Below are positions 25,638 through 33,876 of a DNA stretch of 64,000 nucleotides, in pieces. Made by a program: the position numbers and the translations under genes. Origin of the DNA: Fulvimonas sp. R45. Its GTDB lineage: Bacteria > Pseudomonadota > Gammaproteobacteria > Xanthomonadales > Rhodanobacteraceae. Numbering within the stretch: position 1 is the stretch's first letter; each line of letters starts with the position of its first letter. The notes below the pieces were generated by a model that searched no databases, was not told the origin of the DNA, and was given only the letters and a program-made list of their open reading frames with translations. The stretch is from NCBI RefSeq assembly GCF_030504985.1, contig NZ_JASERU010000002.1:62001-126000 (forward strand), in the 5' to 3' direction.

Positions 25638-26555
25638 ATGGACCTGCGCGAACTCGAAACCTTCCAGGCCGTGGTGGCGGCCGGCGGCATCGGCCGCGCG
25701 GCGGCGAAGCTGCACCGCGCCCAGTCCAGCATCACCAGCCGCATCCACCAGCTGGAGGCCTCGCTGGGCGTGCCGCTGTTCCACCGCGAGGGTCAGCGCC
25801 TGCGCCTCACCGCGCCCGGCGAGGAACTGGTGGACTATGCGCGGCGCATGCTGGAGCTGGCCGAGCAGGCGCGTGCCGCCGTGCGCAGCGGCGAAGCGGG
25901 CGGCGCCCTGCGGCTGGGGGCGATGGAGAGCGTGGCGGCCAGCCGGCTGCCGTATCCGCTGGCGGCGTTCCACCGCCGCCATCCCCAGGTGTGGGTGAAC
26001 CTGCACACGGCTTCCTCGCGCGGGCTGGTGGCGGACGTGCAGGCCGGCGCGCTGGATGCGGCGATCGTGGGCGAGACGGTGGACGCGGCGCGCTTCCGCA
26101 GCGTGCCGCTGTACGTGGAGGAACTGGTGCTGGTCGGCGCGCGCGACAGCGCGATGCTGGACGAGCCCCGGCGGCTGGCCGACGGCACCGTGCTGGTCTA
26201 CCACAGCCAGGGCTGCGTCTACCGGCGCCGGCTGGAGGAATGGCTGGACCGGCAGCGCGTGGTGCCCGCGCGCGTGCGCGAGTTCGCGTCCTACCACGGC
26301 ATCTTCGCCGCGGCCGCGGCCGGCGTGGGCGTGGGGCTGGTGCCGCGTTCGGTGCTGGCCGCGTACCCGCAGCGCGACGCGCTGTCGATCCGCGAGATGC
26401 CCGCGCGCGTGGCGCGCATCCAGACCGCGCTGGTGATGCTGCGCTCCACCCACCTGCCGGGGCTGGCGCGGCTGGAGGAGTTTCTGCGCGAGGATGCCGC
26501 GGCAGCGCGGGGAACGCGTGTCGCGAGGGCGGCTTCGAAGCCACGCCCGGGATGA
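25638..26555 (+). CDS. LysR-family transcriptional regulator
   Basis: A 305-residue regulator. The N-terminal winged helix-turn-helix is typical: MDLRELETFQAVVAAGGIGRAAAKLHRAQSSITSRIHQLEASLGVPLFHREG. The C-terminal substrate-binding domain (about residues 90-290) carries LRLGAMESVAASRLPYPLAAFHRRHP and VGVGLVPRSVLAAYP. Ligand unknown. It probably controls the divergent YbfB-type MFS gene and itself. The start MDLRELETF is the family-like one; an ATG eight codons earlier (25614) is possible. Confidence 0.92.
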   Translation: MDLRELETFQAVVAAGGIGRAAAKLHRAQSSITSRIHQLEASLGVPLFHREGQRLRLTAPGEELVDYARRMLELAEQARAAVRSGEAGGALRLGAMESVAASRLPYPLAAFHRRHPQVWVNLHTASSRGLVADVQAGALDAAIVGETVDAARFRSVPLYVEELVLVGARDSAMLDEPRRLADGTVLVYHSQGCVYRRRLEEWLDRQRVVPARVREFASYHGIFAAAAAGVGVGLVPRSVLAAYPQRDALSIREMPARVARIQTALVMLRSTHLPGLARLEEFLREDAAAARGTRVARAASKPRPG

Positions 26556-26594
26556 TTTCCAGGTGGTTCGTGCGCCGACACCACGCTCTCGCTC

Positions 26595-26711
26595 GTCATT
26601 CCGGCGCAGGCCGGAATCCAGTAGCCGTATGGCTTGGGCAAGCGTGGTCGCTACTGGATGACCCGACCTTCGTCTGTTGAAAAGCGCCTCCGGCCTGCGC
26701 CGGGATGACGA
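26595..26711. repeat. palindromic intergenic repeat (CATTCCGGCGCAGGCCGGAAT family)
   Basis: The left unit CATTCCGGCGCAGGCCGGAATCCAGTA and the right unit CGCCTCCGGCCTGCGCCGGGATGACG are inverted copies of a 'CGTCATTCCGGCGCAGGCCGGAATCC' palindrome widespread in proteobacterial genomes. The space between them carries CCAGTAG...CTACTGG. The gap 26556-26810 holds this element and no gene. Confidence 0.78.
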
Positions 26712-26810
26712 CCCGGACAGGTGGTCGCCACCGGAAATGGAGTCGTCTTCTCGCTTTGCCTCGTGCGAAGCGACACGGGATTATCCCGGTCAGTAGTGGA
26801 GGGGCGAGCG

Positions 26811-28169
26811 TCACTCCGACGAACGGCGCTTCCGCGACTGCTCGCGCCGGCGGTGCTCGCCTTCGGTGATCGCCTTGAAGCGGTTGAGCGACTGCAGCCA
26901 CAGCGGGTCGTGGCCGGCTTCGTTCTCGTCCGCCCCCGGGATGCGGTTGAACGGGATGCGCATCGGCGCGGCGTCGTGCGCCAGCGCGTCCTGCATGCCG
27001 CCGAAGTAGACCTTGTTGAGGCCGTACTTCGCGTTGATGCGGTCGATCACCGTGTCGACGCCGCGCTGCGGCATGGCCGGCGCGAACAGCGCGCCGCTGC
27101 TCTGCGCGCGCTCGGCGAGGCGGTGCAGGGTGACGCTCACCGACAGCGGCACGGCGCGTGCGGGACCGGGCAGCGGGCGGCCGGGTGCGCGCGCCTCGTC
27201 CAGCATCATGGCCAGCAGGCGCAGCAGTTCGCGGCTGTCGTCGGTGGCGGCGAAGTTGAGGTCGGCGCTCCAGCGCTGGTCCACGCCGAGGAAGCGGATG
27301 TGCACCGCCATCGCACCGGCGACCAGGCCGTCGCGGCGCAGGCGCATCGCCGCCTTGGCCAGCAGCTTCTTCAGCACCGCCAGCGCGCCCGCGCCCGTGC
27401 GCAGCTCGGGGCCGAGCACGTGCGAGTGCCCCAGCGAGCCGCGCGTGGTCTCCGCCGCCGGCAGCCAGGCGCCGCGCAGCAGGCCCCACATGCGTTCGCC
27501 CTCGATGCCGCCCCAGGCGCGGCGCAGCAGCAGCTTCGGCGCGGCGGTGAGCTGCGCCACGGTGAAGATGCCTTCGGCGTTGAGGCGCAGTTCCATCGAG
27601 GCGCCGATGCCGCACAGGTCGCGTAGCTTCAATCCGTGCAGCGCCTGCGGCAGGTCGGCCTGCTCGATCACCACCAAGCCGTCGGGCTTCCGCATGTCCG
27701 AGGCGGTCTTGGCGAGGAAGTCGTTGGGCGCGATGCCGATGGAGCAGCGGATCGCGCCGCCGGGCGCGGCCTTCGCGATCTCCTCCTTCACCTGCCGCGC
27801 GACCTGCTCGGCCACCGCGCGCTGGCGCTGGCGGCCCACCAGCTCGCAGGCCATCTCGTCGATGGAACCGACGCGGGCGATGGGGATGGCGCGGTCGATC
27901 GCCTGCTTCAGCGTGGCGTGCCAGGCGACGTAGCGCTCCGGCCGCGCGGTGACGATGGCGATGCCGGGGCACAGCCGACGCGCCTCGCGCACCATCGTGC
28001 CGGTGCCCACGCCGAAGGCCTTGGCCTCGTGGCTGGCGGCGATCAGGCTGGTGGTCTCCGCGTCCACCGGCGCCACGCCCACCGGTCGGCCGCGCAGCGC
28101 CGGCGTCTCGTGCTGTTCCACCGAGGCGAAGTAGCTGTTGAAGTCGACGAAGAGGCTGCGCAGGGTCAT
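26811..28169 (-). CDS. Y-family DNA polymerase, second copy (atypical DinB/UmuC-like)
   Basis: A 452-residue Y-family polymerase distinct from dinB at 16166. It keeps the metal-binding acidic residues: Asp in SLFVDFNSYFASVEQ and Asp-Glu in RVGSIDEMACEL. The fingers segment reads VGVAPVDAETTSLIAASHEAKAFGVGTGT, and IGIAPNDFLAKTASDMRKPDGLVVI is the family palm motif. The thumb is LRDLCGIGASMELRLNAEGI. The long C-terminal region ends with PFNRIPGADENEAGHDPLWLQS and a basic tail. The usual DMDAF motif is changed to DFNSY, closer to UmuC. No lexA-imuA-dnaE2 or umuD gene lies beside it. The ATG follows a trimmed upstream frame. Confidence 0.88.
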   Translation of the reverse strand: MTLRSLFVDFNSYFASVEQHETPALRGRPVGVAPVDAETTSLIAASHEAKAFGVGTGTMVREARRLCPGIAIVTARPERYVAWHATLKQAIDRAIPIARVGSIDEMACELVGRQRQRAVAEQVARQVKEEIAKAAPGGAIRCSIGIAPNDFLAKTASDMRKPDGLVVIEQADLPQALHGLKLRDLCGIGASMELRLNAEGIFTVAQLTAAPKLLLRRAWGGIEGERMWGLLRGAWLPAAETTRGSLGHSHVLGPELRTGAGALAVLKKLLAKAAMRLRRDGLVAGAMAVHIRFLGVDQRWSADLNFAATDDSRELLRLLAMMLDEARAPGRPLPGPARAVPLSVSVTLHRLAERAQSSGALFAPAMPQRGVDTVIDRINAKYGLNKVYFGGMQDALAHDAAPMRIPFNRIPGADENEAGHDPLWLQSLNRFKAITEGEHRRREQSRKRRSSE

Positions 28170-28263
28170 GGCGTGGTTCCGGGCAAGCCGGAGGTATAGC
28201 TTGCGCCTGTCGCGCCGGCGGAGACAGTGCCGGCGGAGCCGGTGCGACACGCGGCATCGGGCT

Positions 28264-28290
28264 TGATGAATGTCTTATTATATGTTCATG
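28264..28290 (+). promoter_or_regulatory. AT-rich candidate promoter/operator of the exported epimerase
   Basis: TTGATGAATGTCTTATTATATGTTCAT is strongly AT-rich in a GC-rich background and holds an inverted pair ATGAA...TTCAT. Its core TTATTATATG (28275-28284) recurs on the other strand at 39627-39636 in the GH36/porter divergent gap. A common regulator of the galactoside genes is the simplest explanation. Confidence 0.45.
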
Positions 28291-28331
28291 TTGGAGCCTG
28301 CCTGATCCTCACCCAACGCGGGGCCTCCACG

Positions 28332-29486
28332 ATGAACAAGCGCCTGCTCGCTGCCCTTTCCCTGTCGCTGCTGGCCGCGCCCTGGCTTTGCGCGGCGACC
28401 GATGCCAGCCGTGCCAACTTCGGCACGATGCCCGACGGGCGCAAGGTGGAAGTGGTGACGCTGGACGACGGCCACGGCTTCACCGCCCGTGTGATCAGCC
28501 TGGGCGCGAGCCTGCAGTCGCTGATGCTGCCGGACCGCCAGGGCAGGCTGGCGGACGTGGTGCTGGCCTATCCCGACCTGCACGACTACCTGGCCAAGCC
28601 GCAGTATTTCGGCGCCACGGTGGGGCGCTTCGCCAACCGCATCGCCAAGGGCCGCTTCACGCTGGACGGCAAGGCGTACCAGCTCACCCTCAACGACGGC
28701 CCGAACTCGTTGCACGGCGGTACCCAGGGCTTCGACAAGGTGGTGTGGCAGGTGGTGAAGGTGGTGAAGTCGCCCGAGCCCAGCGTGACGCTGCGCTACG
28801 TCAGCCCGGACGGCGACCAGGGCTACCCCGGCACGCTCACCGCCACCGCCACCTACACGCTCAAGGCCGGCCACGAGCTGGACATCGACTACAGCGCCAC
28901 CACCGACAAGCCCACCATCGTCAACCTCAGCAACCACACCTACTGGAACCTGGGCGGCGAAGGCTCGGGCAGCGTGTACGACGACATCCTCACCATCCCC
29001 GGCGACAGCATCACGCCGGTGGACGACACGCTGATCCCCACCGGCGAATTCCGCCCCGTGGCCGGCACCGACTACGACTTCCGCCAGGGCAAGCCGATCG
29101 GCCGCGACATCCGCGACGGCAAGGAAGCGCAACTGCTGCGCGGCCACGGCTATGACATGAACTGGGTGATCAGCCGCACCAAGGCGCCTGCGCCGCGGCT
29201 GGTGGCGAAGGTGGAAGACCCGCACAGCGGCCGCGTGCTGACACTGTACTCCGCGCAGCCGGGCCTGCAGTTCTACTCGGGCAATTTCCTCGACGGCACC
29301 AGCGTGGGCAAGTCGGGGCGGATCTACCGCCAGGGCGACGCCTTCGCGCTGGAGCCGCAGCTGTTCCCGGATACGCCCAACCATCCCGGCTTCGGCTCGG
29401 GCCGGCTGGCGCCGGGGCAGACCTACCGCAACCACCTTGTCTACCGCTTCTCGGTGGACAAGGGTGCCGCCGGCCACGGTGGGTGA
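28332..29486 (+). CDS. galM: exported aldose 1-epimerase (galactose mutarotase)
   Basis: A 384-residue mutarotase that interconverts alpha- and beta-anomers of galactose or glucose. Signal peptide MNKRLLAALSLSLLAAPWLCAA predicts export. The galactose-mutarotase fold shows GATVGRFANRIAKGRF, NDGPNSLHGGTQGFDKVVW (His), VNLSNHTYWNLGG (catalytic His) and EPQLFPDTPNHPGF (catalytic Glu). In the periplasm it would convert the anomer released by the GH35, GH27 and GH36 enzymes into the form taken up. ATG with a weak upstream site, eleven nt after GGCCTCC. It opens the galactoside locus and is convergent with the GH35 gene. A second, cytoplasmic epimerase lies at 42039. Confidence 0.93.
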   Translation: MNKRLLAALSLSLLAAPWLCAATDASRANFGTMPDGRKVEVVTLDDGHGFTARVISLGASLQSLMLPDRQGRLADVVLAYPDLHDYLAKPQYFGATVGRFANRIAKGRFTLDGKAYQLTLNDGPNSLHGGTQGFDKVVWQVVKVVKSPEPSVTLRYVSPDGDQGYPGTLTATATYTLKAGHELDIDYSATTDKPTIVNLSNHTYWNLGGEGSGSVYDDILTIPGDSITPVDDTLIPTGEFRPVAGTDYDFRQGKPIGRDIRDGKEAQLLRGHGYDMNWVISRTKAPAPRLVAKVEDPHSGRVLTLYSAQPGLQFYSGNFLDGTSVGKSGRIYRQGDAFALEPQLFPDTPNHPGFGSGRLAPGQTYRNHLVYRFSVDKGAAGHGG

Positions 29487-29510
29487 TACCGTTCCGGCCG
29501 GACTCCAAGA

Positions 29511-29540
29511 CCGCCATTCCCGCGAAAACGGGAATGGCGG
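29511..29540 (+). terminator. hairpin between galM and GH35 (terminator or REP)
   Basis: Perfect 12-bp stem CCGCCATTCCCG / CGGGAATGGCGG with loop CGAAAA, 24 nt after galM, followed by CGAGGCTTTTATC. The CATTCCCGCGAAAACGGGAATG core is also a common intergenic repeat family. A second GC-only stem (GCCCCGGCCG/CGGCCGGGGC, 29583-29606) lies 32 nt after the GH35 stop on the other strand. Confidence 0.7.
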
Positions 29541-29637
29541 CGAGGCTTTTATCGTCGCTCGCGGTTCCATCGGGGAACCCGGGCCCCGGCCGTTGCCGGC
29601 CGGGGCGGTGGGCACGACGACCGCGCGGTGCGTGGTT

Positions 29638-32490
29638 CTAGCGGACCGTGCTGACGTCGACCGGCGAGGCGTACGAGCCGAAATCGATGAGCGAGACGGT
29701 GCCGAGGCCGCCCGGTGAGGCGTCGGTCTTCCAGACGGCGATGGTGATGTCGTTGTCCCCGTGCGGATCGATCACCCCGTCGGGAATCGGGAAGCGGTGC
29801 TGCGGACCGAGTTCGGCGATGTAGTTGCCCATCTGCCAGCCGTTGACGAAGATCATCGCGCGGTAGTGGCGGCCTGGAGGATCCTTGATCTCCAATCCCA
29901 GCGAGGTGTCCTGGCCCCTGGGCAGGTCGAGCGGAACGCGGGTGCGATACCACGTCACGCCGGGCGTGCTGTCGTCGGCCGGCAGCGTCGCGGGATGCCA
30001 GTCGGCCGCATTGCCGGGCTTGAGCGGCCAGCCCTGCCGTTCGCCGTAGAGTCCGCCGAAGTTGTAGGGACCGCGTTGCGGGTCCTCGCCGGCGATCGCC
30101 CCCTGCAGGCGCCAGGTGATCGCCCTGGCATCGGCGCTGAGCGGCTCGGCGGAGACGATGCCGCGGGCGGTGCGGTTCTCGCCGGTGCCGTCGTAGTCCT
30201 CCTCGTGGCCCATGTCGACGGTCAGCACCGAGACGACGTTGTCGCCCGGCACGAGCATGGCGGCGGGGAAGCCGAACGCGCCGGTCTCGTTGCGCGTCAC
30301 GCTGCCGAGGAAATGGCCGTTGAGCCACACCGAGTAGGCGCCGCCGTTGCCGCCGCTGAACACCTTGAGCTTGAGGCCGGCGGGTGCGGCGTGGCGGGCG
30401 TCGACGGTGAAATGGCCGCGATACCAGGTGTTGCCGGTATGGAAGCCGTAGTCGTCGGCGAACAGCACCGGCAGCGTGCCGGGCTTGGTGACGCTGCTGC
30501 TGGTGGTGAGATTGGCGACGCGCCATGTCGAGTCGTCGAAGCCGCGGGCGATCTCGGGGGCGCCGGCGCGGCGCGTCCAGTGATCGAGCGTCGGCAGCGT
30601 GACCGGCTTCGGCACCGGCAGGTCAAGCGCCAGGCTCCCCGAGGCGGTCGGCGTGGCGGCGAGCGGCTTGCCGTTCCAGGTGACCTTGCTCGCGCCGCCG
30701 GCGAACACCTCCGCATGGGCATCGCCGTCGCCATCGCCGGTCAGCGCCAGGACGTCGCCGTCGTAGTGCGCGCTGCGCAGCAGGTGCGAGCCGACCATCA
30801 GCACCGGACCCTGCGGGGTGTCCTGTCGCCAGATGCGTTCGGTGGCCTGGTCGTCGCCGATCAGCAGCAGCAGCGGCCGCCTGCCGCCGTCGACCCGCAC
30901 GCGCGCCAGGCCGTCGTGCCGGTAGTCCAGGCGCAGCCCGCGCTTGTCCCAGTGCTGCGCCACGTGGCCCGAAAGCACCGTCACCTTCGGCCTGGCCGCG
31001 AAGCCGAGCAGTGTCTCGCCGTCGCTGCCATGGCGACCGTAGAGCACCGCGACGTCGCGATCGCCGGTCGTGGCGTCGGTCATCAGCTCGGAGGTCGAAT
31101 AGATCATCCGCGTCGCGCCGATCGCGTAGTCGGCCAGCAGCAGCTTGCTCTCGCGGCCGTCGATGGCGATCGAGGTGCCGGCCTGTTGTGGCACCTCGAA
31201 GGAGCCTTCCTTCAGCGCCAGCGCCAGGTGCGCCGTCTCGACGCTCGATGCGGTGGTGTCGCCGTGGCGGACGAGATGGAATTGCGTGCCCGTGTCCGGA
31301 TTGATCCGCGCGCGGTCGACCAGGCGGGGGTTGTCGAGCCGGCCGGGCGTCATCGCGTCGGTCCGGGTGACCGGTGCGACCGCATGGAGGAAATAGCCGA
31401 TCCGCTTGTCCTCGTAATACTTGGGATCGAACTGCCGGCCTTCGGTGATCGCCGCGCCGTAGTCGTAGGAGGTGTAGTTCTGCGGGATCGCCTGCCAGCC
31501 CCACGAGGTGCCGCCGAACAGCATGTAGAAGTTCTGCGCCGTCGCGCCCGCCGCGATGTTCTCCTTGTAGAAGACGCTGGCGAAGCGGTCGTTGATCAGC
31601 TGCGCGCACTTGGCGTAGCCGGGGCCGCCCCAGGGATCGAACGCGCCGCCCTGGAACTCGGCGGTGAACAGCGGCTCGCCGGCGAAGCGATGCCCGGCCA
31701 TGTCGGGCGCCGGCTTCCACTGCGACGGATGCGAACAGTCGAAGGCCTGCGGGTAATAGTCCCAGCCGCTGACGTCGACCGCGCCCGTGCCGGTGACGAA
31801 GGTCGCGTTGTGGTTGCCCACCAGCGGCACGGTGATGCCGTCGGCCCGTGCCTTGTCCTCGAGGTGCTGCATGTACGCGCGGCCCGCGGGGGAGCCGTTG
31901 TAGTACTCGTTCTCGACCTGGTAGGCGATCACCGTGCCGCGGCCGTCGGTGAGCTGGTGCCGGGCGAGGACGCGGTCGATCTGCGTCATCCACTGGTCGG
32001 CCAGCTTGAGGTAGGCGGGGTCGGGGCTGCGGTTCTTGACCGGCTTGTTGGTCAGCCACAGCGGGAAGCCGCCGCTGTCGACCTCGGCGTTGATGTAGGG
32101 GCCGGGGCGCGCGATCACGTAGATGCCGGCCTTGCGCGCGTCGTCGAGCAGCCGGTCGACGTCGCGCACGCCGCTGAAGTCGTACACGCCCTCGCGCGGC
32201 GAGTGGTAGCCCCAGGAAAAGTAGATCGACGCGGTGTTGAACCCCGCCGCCTTCATCTTCTGGAAGATGTCCGGCCACAGCCCGGGGCTCGGCAGGCGGT
32301 AGGGATGGACCTCGCCCGACCAGAGGTAGGTGCGCTTGCCGTCGACCAGGAAGCTGTATTTGTCGAAGCTGACGCGGTGGGCCGGCGCCGCGGGTGCCGG
32401 GCTCCCGGTGCCCGTGCCGGCCGCGCCGGCCGCGGCGAGCGTGAGGCAGCCGGCGGCCAGCGTGGCCTTGATCCATGGGTGGCGCTTCAT
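29638..32490 (-). CDS. GH35 beta-galactosidase, exported
   Basis: A 950-residue exported enzyme removing terminal beta-galactose from oligosaccharides. Signal peptide MKRHPWIKATLAAGCLTLAAAGAAG. The GH35 TIM barrel (about residues 40-400) has YLWSGEVHPYRLP, GFNTASIYFSWGYHSP and RPGPYINAEVDSGGFPLWL; the acid/base Glu is in YQVENEYYNG (about residue 193) and the nucleophile in LFTAEFQGGAFDPWGG (about 278). Beta-sandwich domains follow. AGGAG sits eight nt before the ATG. It is separated by only 43 nt from the GH27 gene upstream on the same strand, so the two are co-transcribed. Base composition here is slightly less GC-rich than in the housekeeping genes. Confidence 0.93.
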   Translation of the reverse strand: MKRHPWIKATLAAGCLTLAAAGAAGTGTGSPAPAAPAHRVSFDKYSFLVDGKRTYLWSGEVHPYRLPSPGLWPDIFQKMKAAGFNTASIYFSWGYHSPREGVYDFSGVRDVDRLLDDARKAGIYVIARPGPYINAEVDSGGFPLWLTNKPVKNRSPDPAYLKLADQWMTQIDRVLARHQLTDGRGTVIAYQVENEYYNGSPAGRAYMQHLEDKARADGITVPLVGNHNATFVTGTGAVDVSGWDYYPQAFDCSHPSQWKPAPDMAGHRFAGEPLFTAEFQGGAFDPWGGPGYAKCAQLINDRFASVFYKENIAAGATAQNFYMLFGGTSWGWQAIPQNYTSYDYGAAITEGRQFDPKYYEDKRIGYFLHAVAPVTRTDAMTPGRLDNPRLVDRARINPDTGTQFHLVRHGDTTASSVETAHLALALKEGSFEVPQQAGTSIAIDGRESKLLLADYAIGATRMIYSTSELMTDATTGDRDVAVLYGRHGSDGETLLGFAARPKVTVLSGHVAQHWDKRGLRLDYRHDGLARVRVDGGRRPLLLLIGDDQATERIWRQDTPQGPVLMVGSHLLRSAHYDGDVLALTGDGDGDAHAEVFAGGASKVTWNGKPLAATPTASGSLALDLPVPKPVTLPTLDHWTRRAGAPEIARGFDDSTWRVANLTTSSSVTKPGTLPVLFADDYGFHTGNTWYRGHFTVDARHAAPAGLKLKVFSGGNGGAYSVWLNGHFLGSVTRNETGAFGFPAAMLVPGDNVVSVLTVDMGHEEDYDGTGENRTARGIVSAEPLSADARAITWRLQGAIAGEDPQRGPYNFGGLYGERQGWPLKPGNAADWHPATLPADDSTPGVTWYRTRVPLDLPRGQDTSLGLEIKDPPGRHYRAMIFVNGWQMGNYIAELGPQHRFPIPDGVIDPHGDNDITIAVWKTDASPGGLGTVSLIDFGSYASPVDVSTVR

Positions 32491-32533
32491 TGCGACATCT
32501 CCTCGTGACTCGTGGCGGTGCATCGGGTGGAGC

Positions 32534-33739
32534 TCAGAGGCGGCTGATGCGGTACATCGCGGTGGCGTGCGCCGGCAGCTCGATCTTGATGGAGCCGTCG
32601 CCCGTTGCGTCCGTGTGCGCCCAGAGGTCCCGCAGGCGGTAGTGTGCCCCATGCCGCAGGCCGATCTCGGTGGCGTCCACGTTCACGCTGCGCGCGGCAT
32701 CGGTCTCATTGAACATCGCCACGGCCTCGCTGCCGTCGGCGAGCGGCTTGACGATGACGTGGATGCCGTCCGCGTCGCGTACCTGGTGGCCCTGCACGCC
32801 CTTCGGGTCCTGGTCCACCGCGATCACGTCCCGGTTGAGCAGGATCTTCAACGCGTCCGGCTTGATCGTGCGCAGGTCGGTGCCGATCAGCAGCGGCGCG
32901 GCCATGATCGACCACAGGCTGAAGTGGCTGCGGTATTCGACGTCGGTCATGCCGCCGTTGCCCACCTCCAGCATGTCCGGGTCGTTCCAGTGGCCGGGCG
33001 TGGCGTACCGGTCGAGCACCACGTTCTGCTTGAAGATCTTCAGCATGGAGGCGTAGGAGTCGCTGATGTCGCCGGTGGTGCGCCACGACCCGGCGCTGAC
33101 CGGCGGCTTGCCGGCCCACAGCCACGGCTTGTTCTCGCCCCATTCGCAGACGCTGAAGAAGATCGGCCGGCCGGTGGCGCGCAGGGCCTCGGCCATGGCG
33201 GTATAGCGCTGGCGGGCATCGACATGCTGGTTGTTGCAGTTGTCATACTTGAGGTAGTCCACGCCCCAGGAGGCGAAGGTCGCGGCATCCTGCTTCTCGT
33301 GGCCGAGGCCGCCCGGGAAACCGCGGTTCTCCTTCAGCGGTTCGCAGGTCGACGTGCCGGCGCTGGAATACAGGCCGAACTTCAGCCCGCGCGAATGGAT
33401 GTAGCCGGCCAGTGCCTTGATGCCGCTCGGGAAGCGCTTGGGATTGGGCACGAGCCTGCCGTCCTTGTCGCGTTGCCAGTTGGCCCAGCAATCGTCGATA
33501 TTGACGTAGCGGTAGCCTGCATCGCGCAAGCCCAGGCTGATGAACTTGTCCGCGATGCCGCGGATCATCGCCTCGTTGAATTCGGGCCGGCAATGGGTGG
33601 AGTTCCAGTTGTTGAAACCCATCTGCGGCAATGCCGGGGCCGCCTGGGTGGCCAGGGCCGGTGCCATGCCGCCCACGATGGCCAGGATGAACGCCAACGG
33701 CGTGGCGGCACGCAGCAGATCTCCAAGGGAACGGTTCAT
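32534..33739 (-). CDS. GH27 alpha-galactosidase, exported
   Basis: A 401-residue enzyme that removes alpha-1,6-linked galactose from melibiose/raffinose-type sugars or galactomannan side chains. After a signal peptide (MNRSLGDLLRAATPLAFILAIVGGMAPALA) the GH27 pattern is complete: MGFNNWNSTHC, YVNIDDCWA, GLKFGLYSSAGTSTC, nucleophile Asp in YLKYDNCNN (about residue 163) and acid/base Asp in RTTGDISDSY (about 223), then WNDPDMLEVGNGG. A C-terminal beta-sandwich ends at TAMYRISRL. GGAG lies six nt before the ATG. First gene of the GH27-GH35 pair; the strong terminator of the upstream TonB receptor sits in between, so this pair has its own promoter in 33740-33820. Confidence 0.94.
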   Translation of the reverse strand: MNRSLGDLLRAATPLAFILAIVGGMAPALATQAAPALPQMGFNNWNSTHCRPEFNEAMIRGIADKFISLGLRDAGYRYVNIDDCWANWQRDKDGRLVPNPKRFPSGIKALAGYIHSRGLKFGLYSSAGTSTCEPLKENRGFPGGLGHEKQDAATFASWGVDYLKYDNCNNQHVDARQRYTAMAEALRATGRPIFFSVCEWGENKPWLWAGKPPVSAGSWRTTGDISDSYASMLKIFKQNVVLDRYATPGHWNDPDMLEVGNGGMTDVEYRSHFSLWSIMAAPLLIGTDLRTIKPDALKILLNRDVIAVDQDPKGVQGHQVRDADGIHVIVKPLADGSEAVAMFNETDAARSVNVDATEIGLRHGAHYRLRDLWAHTDATGDGSIKIELPAHATAMYRISRL

Positions 33740-33821
33740 TGACTTCTCCACTTTGATGAAGCGAGGGCGCCTGTGCGAAAGCGCCTGGGCGATGATGCCG
33801 GCGCATGTCCGGCAGGACCAC

Positions 33822-33859
33822 AAAAAAAGCGCCGGTTCCAAGATCGTTCGAACCGGCGC
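33822..33859 (-). terminator. rho-independent terminator of the TonB receptor gene
   Basis: On the minus strand GCGCCGGTTC...GAACCGGCGC (10-bp perfect stem, 33829-33838 with 33850-33859, 11-base loop) is followed directly by seven T. It lies 17 nt after the receptor stop and separates it from the GH27 gene. Confidence 0.93.
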
Positions 33860-33876
33860 ACAGGGTGGGGAGCCCT

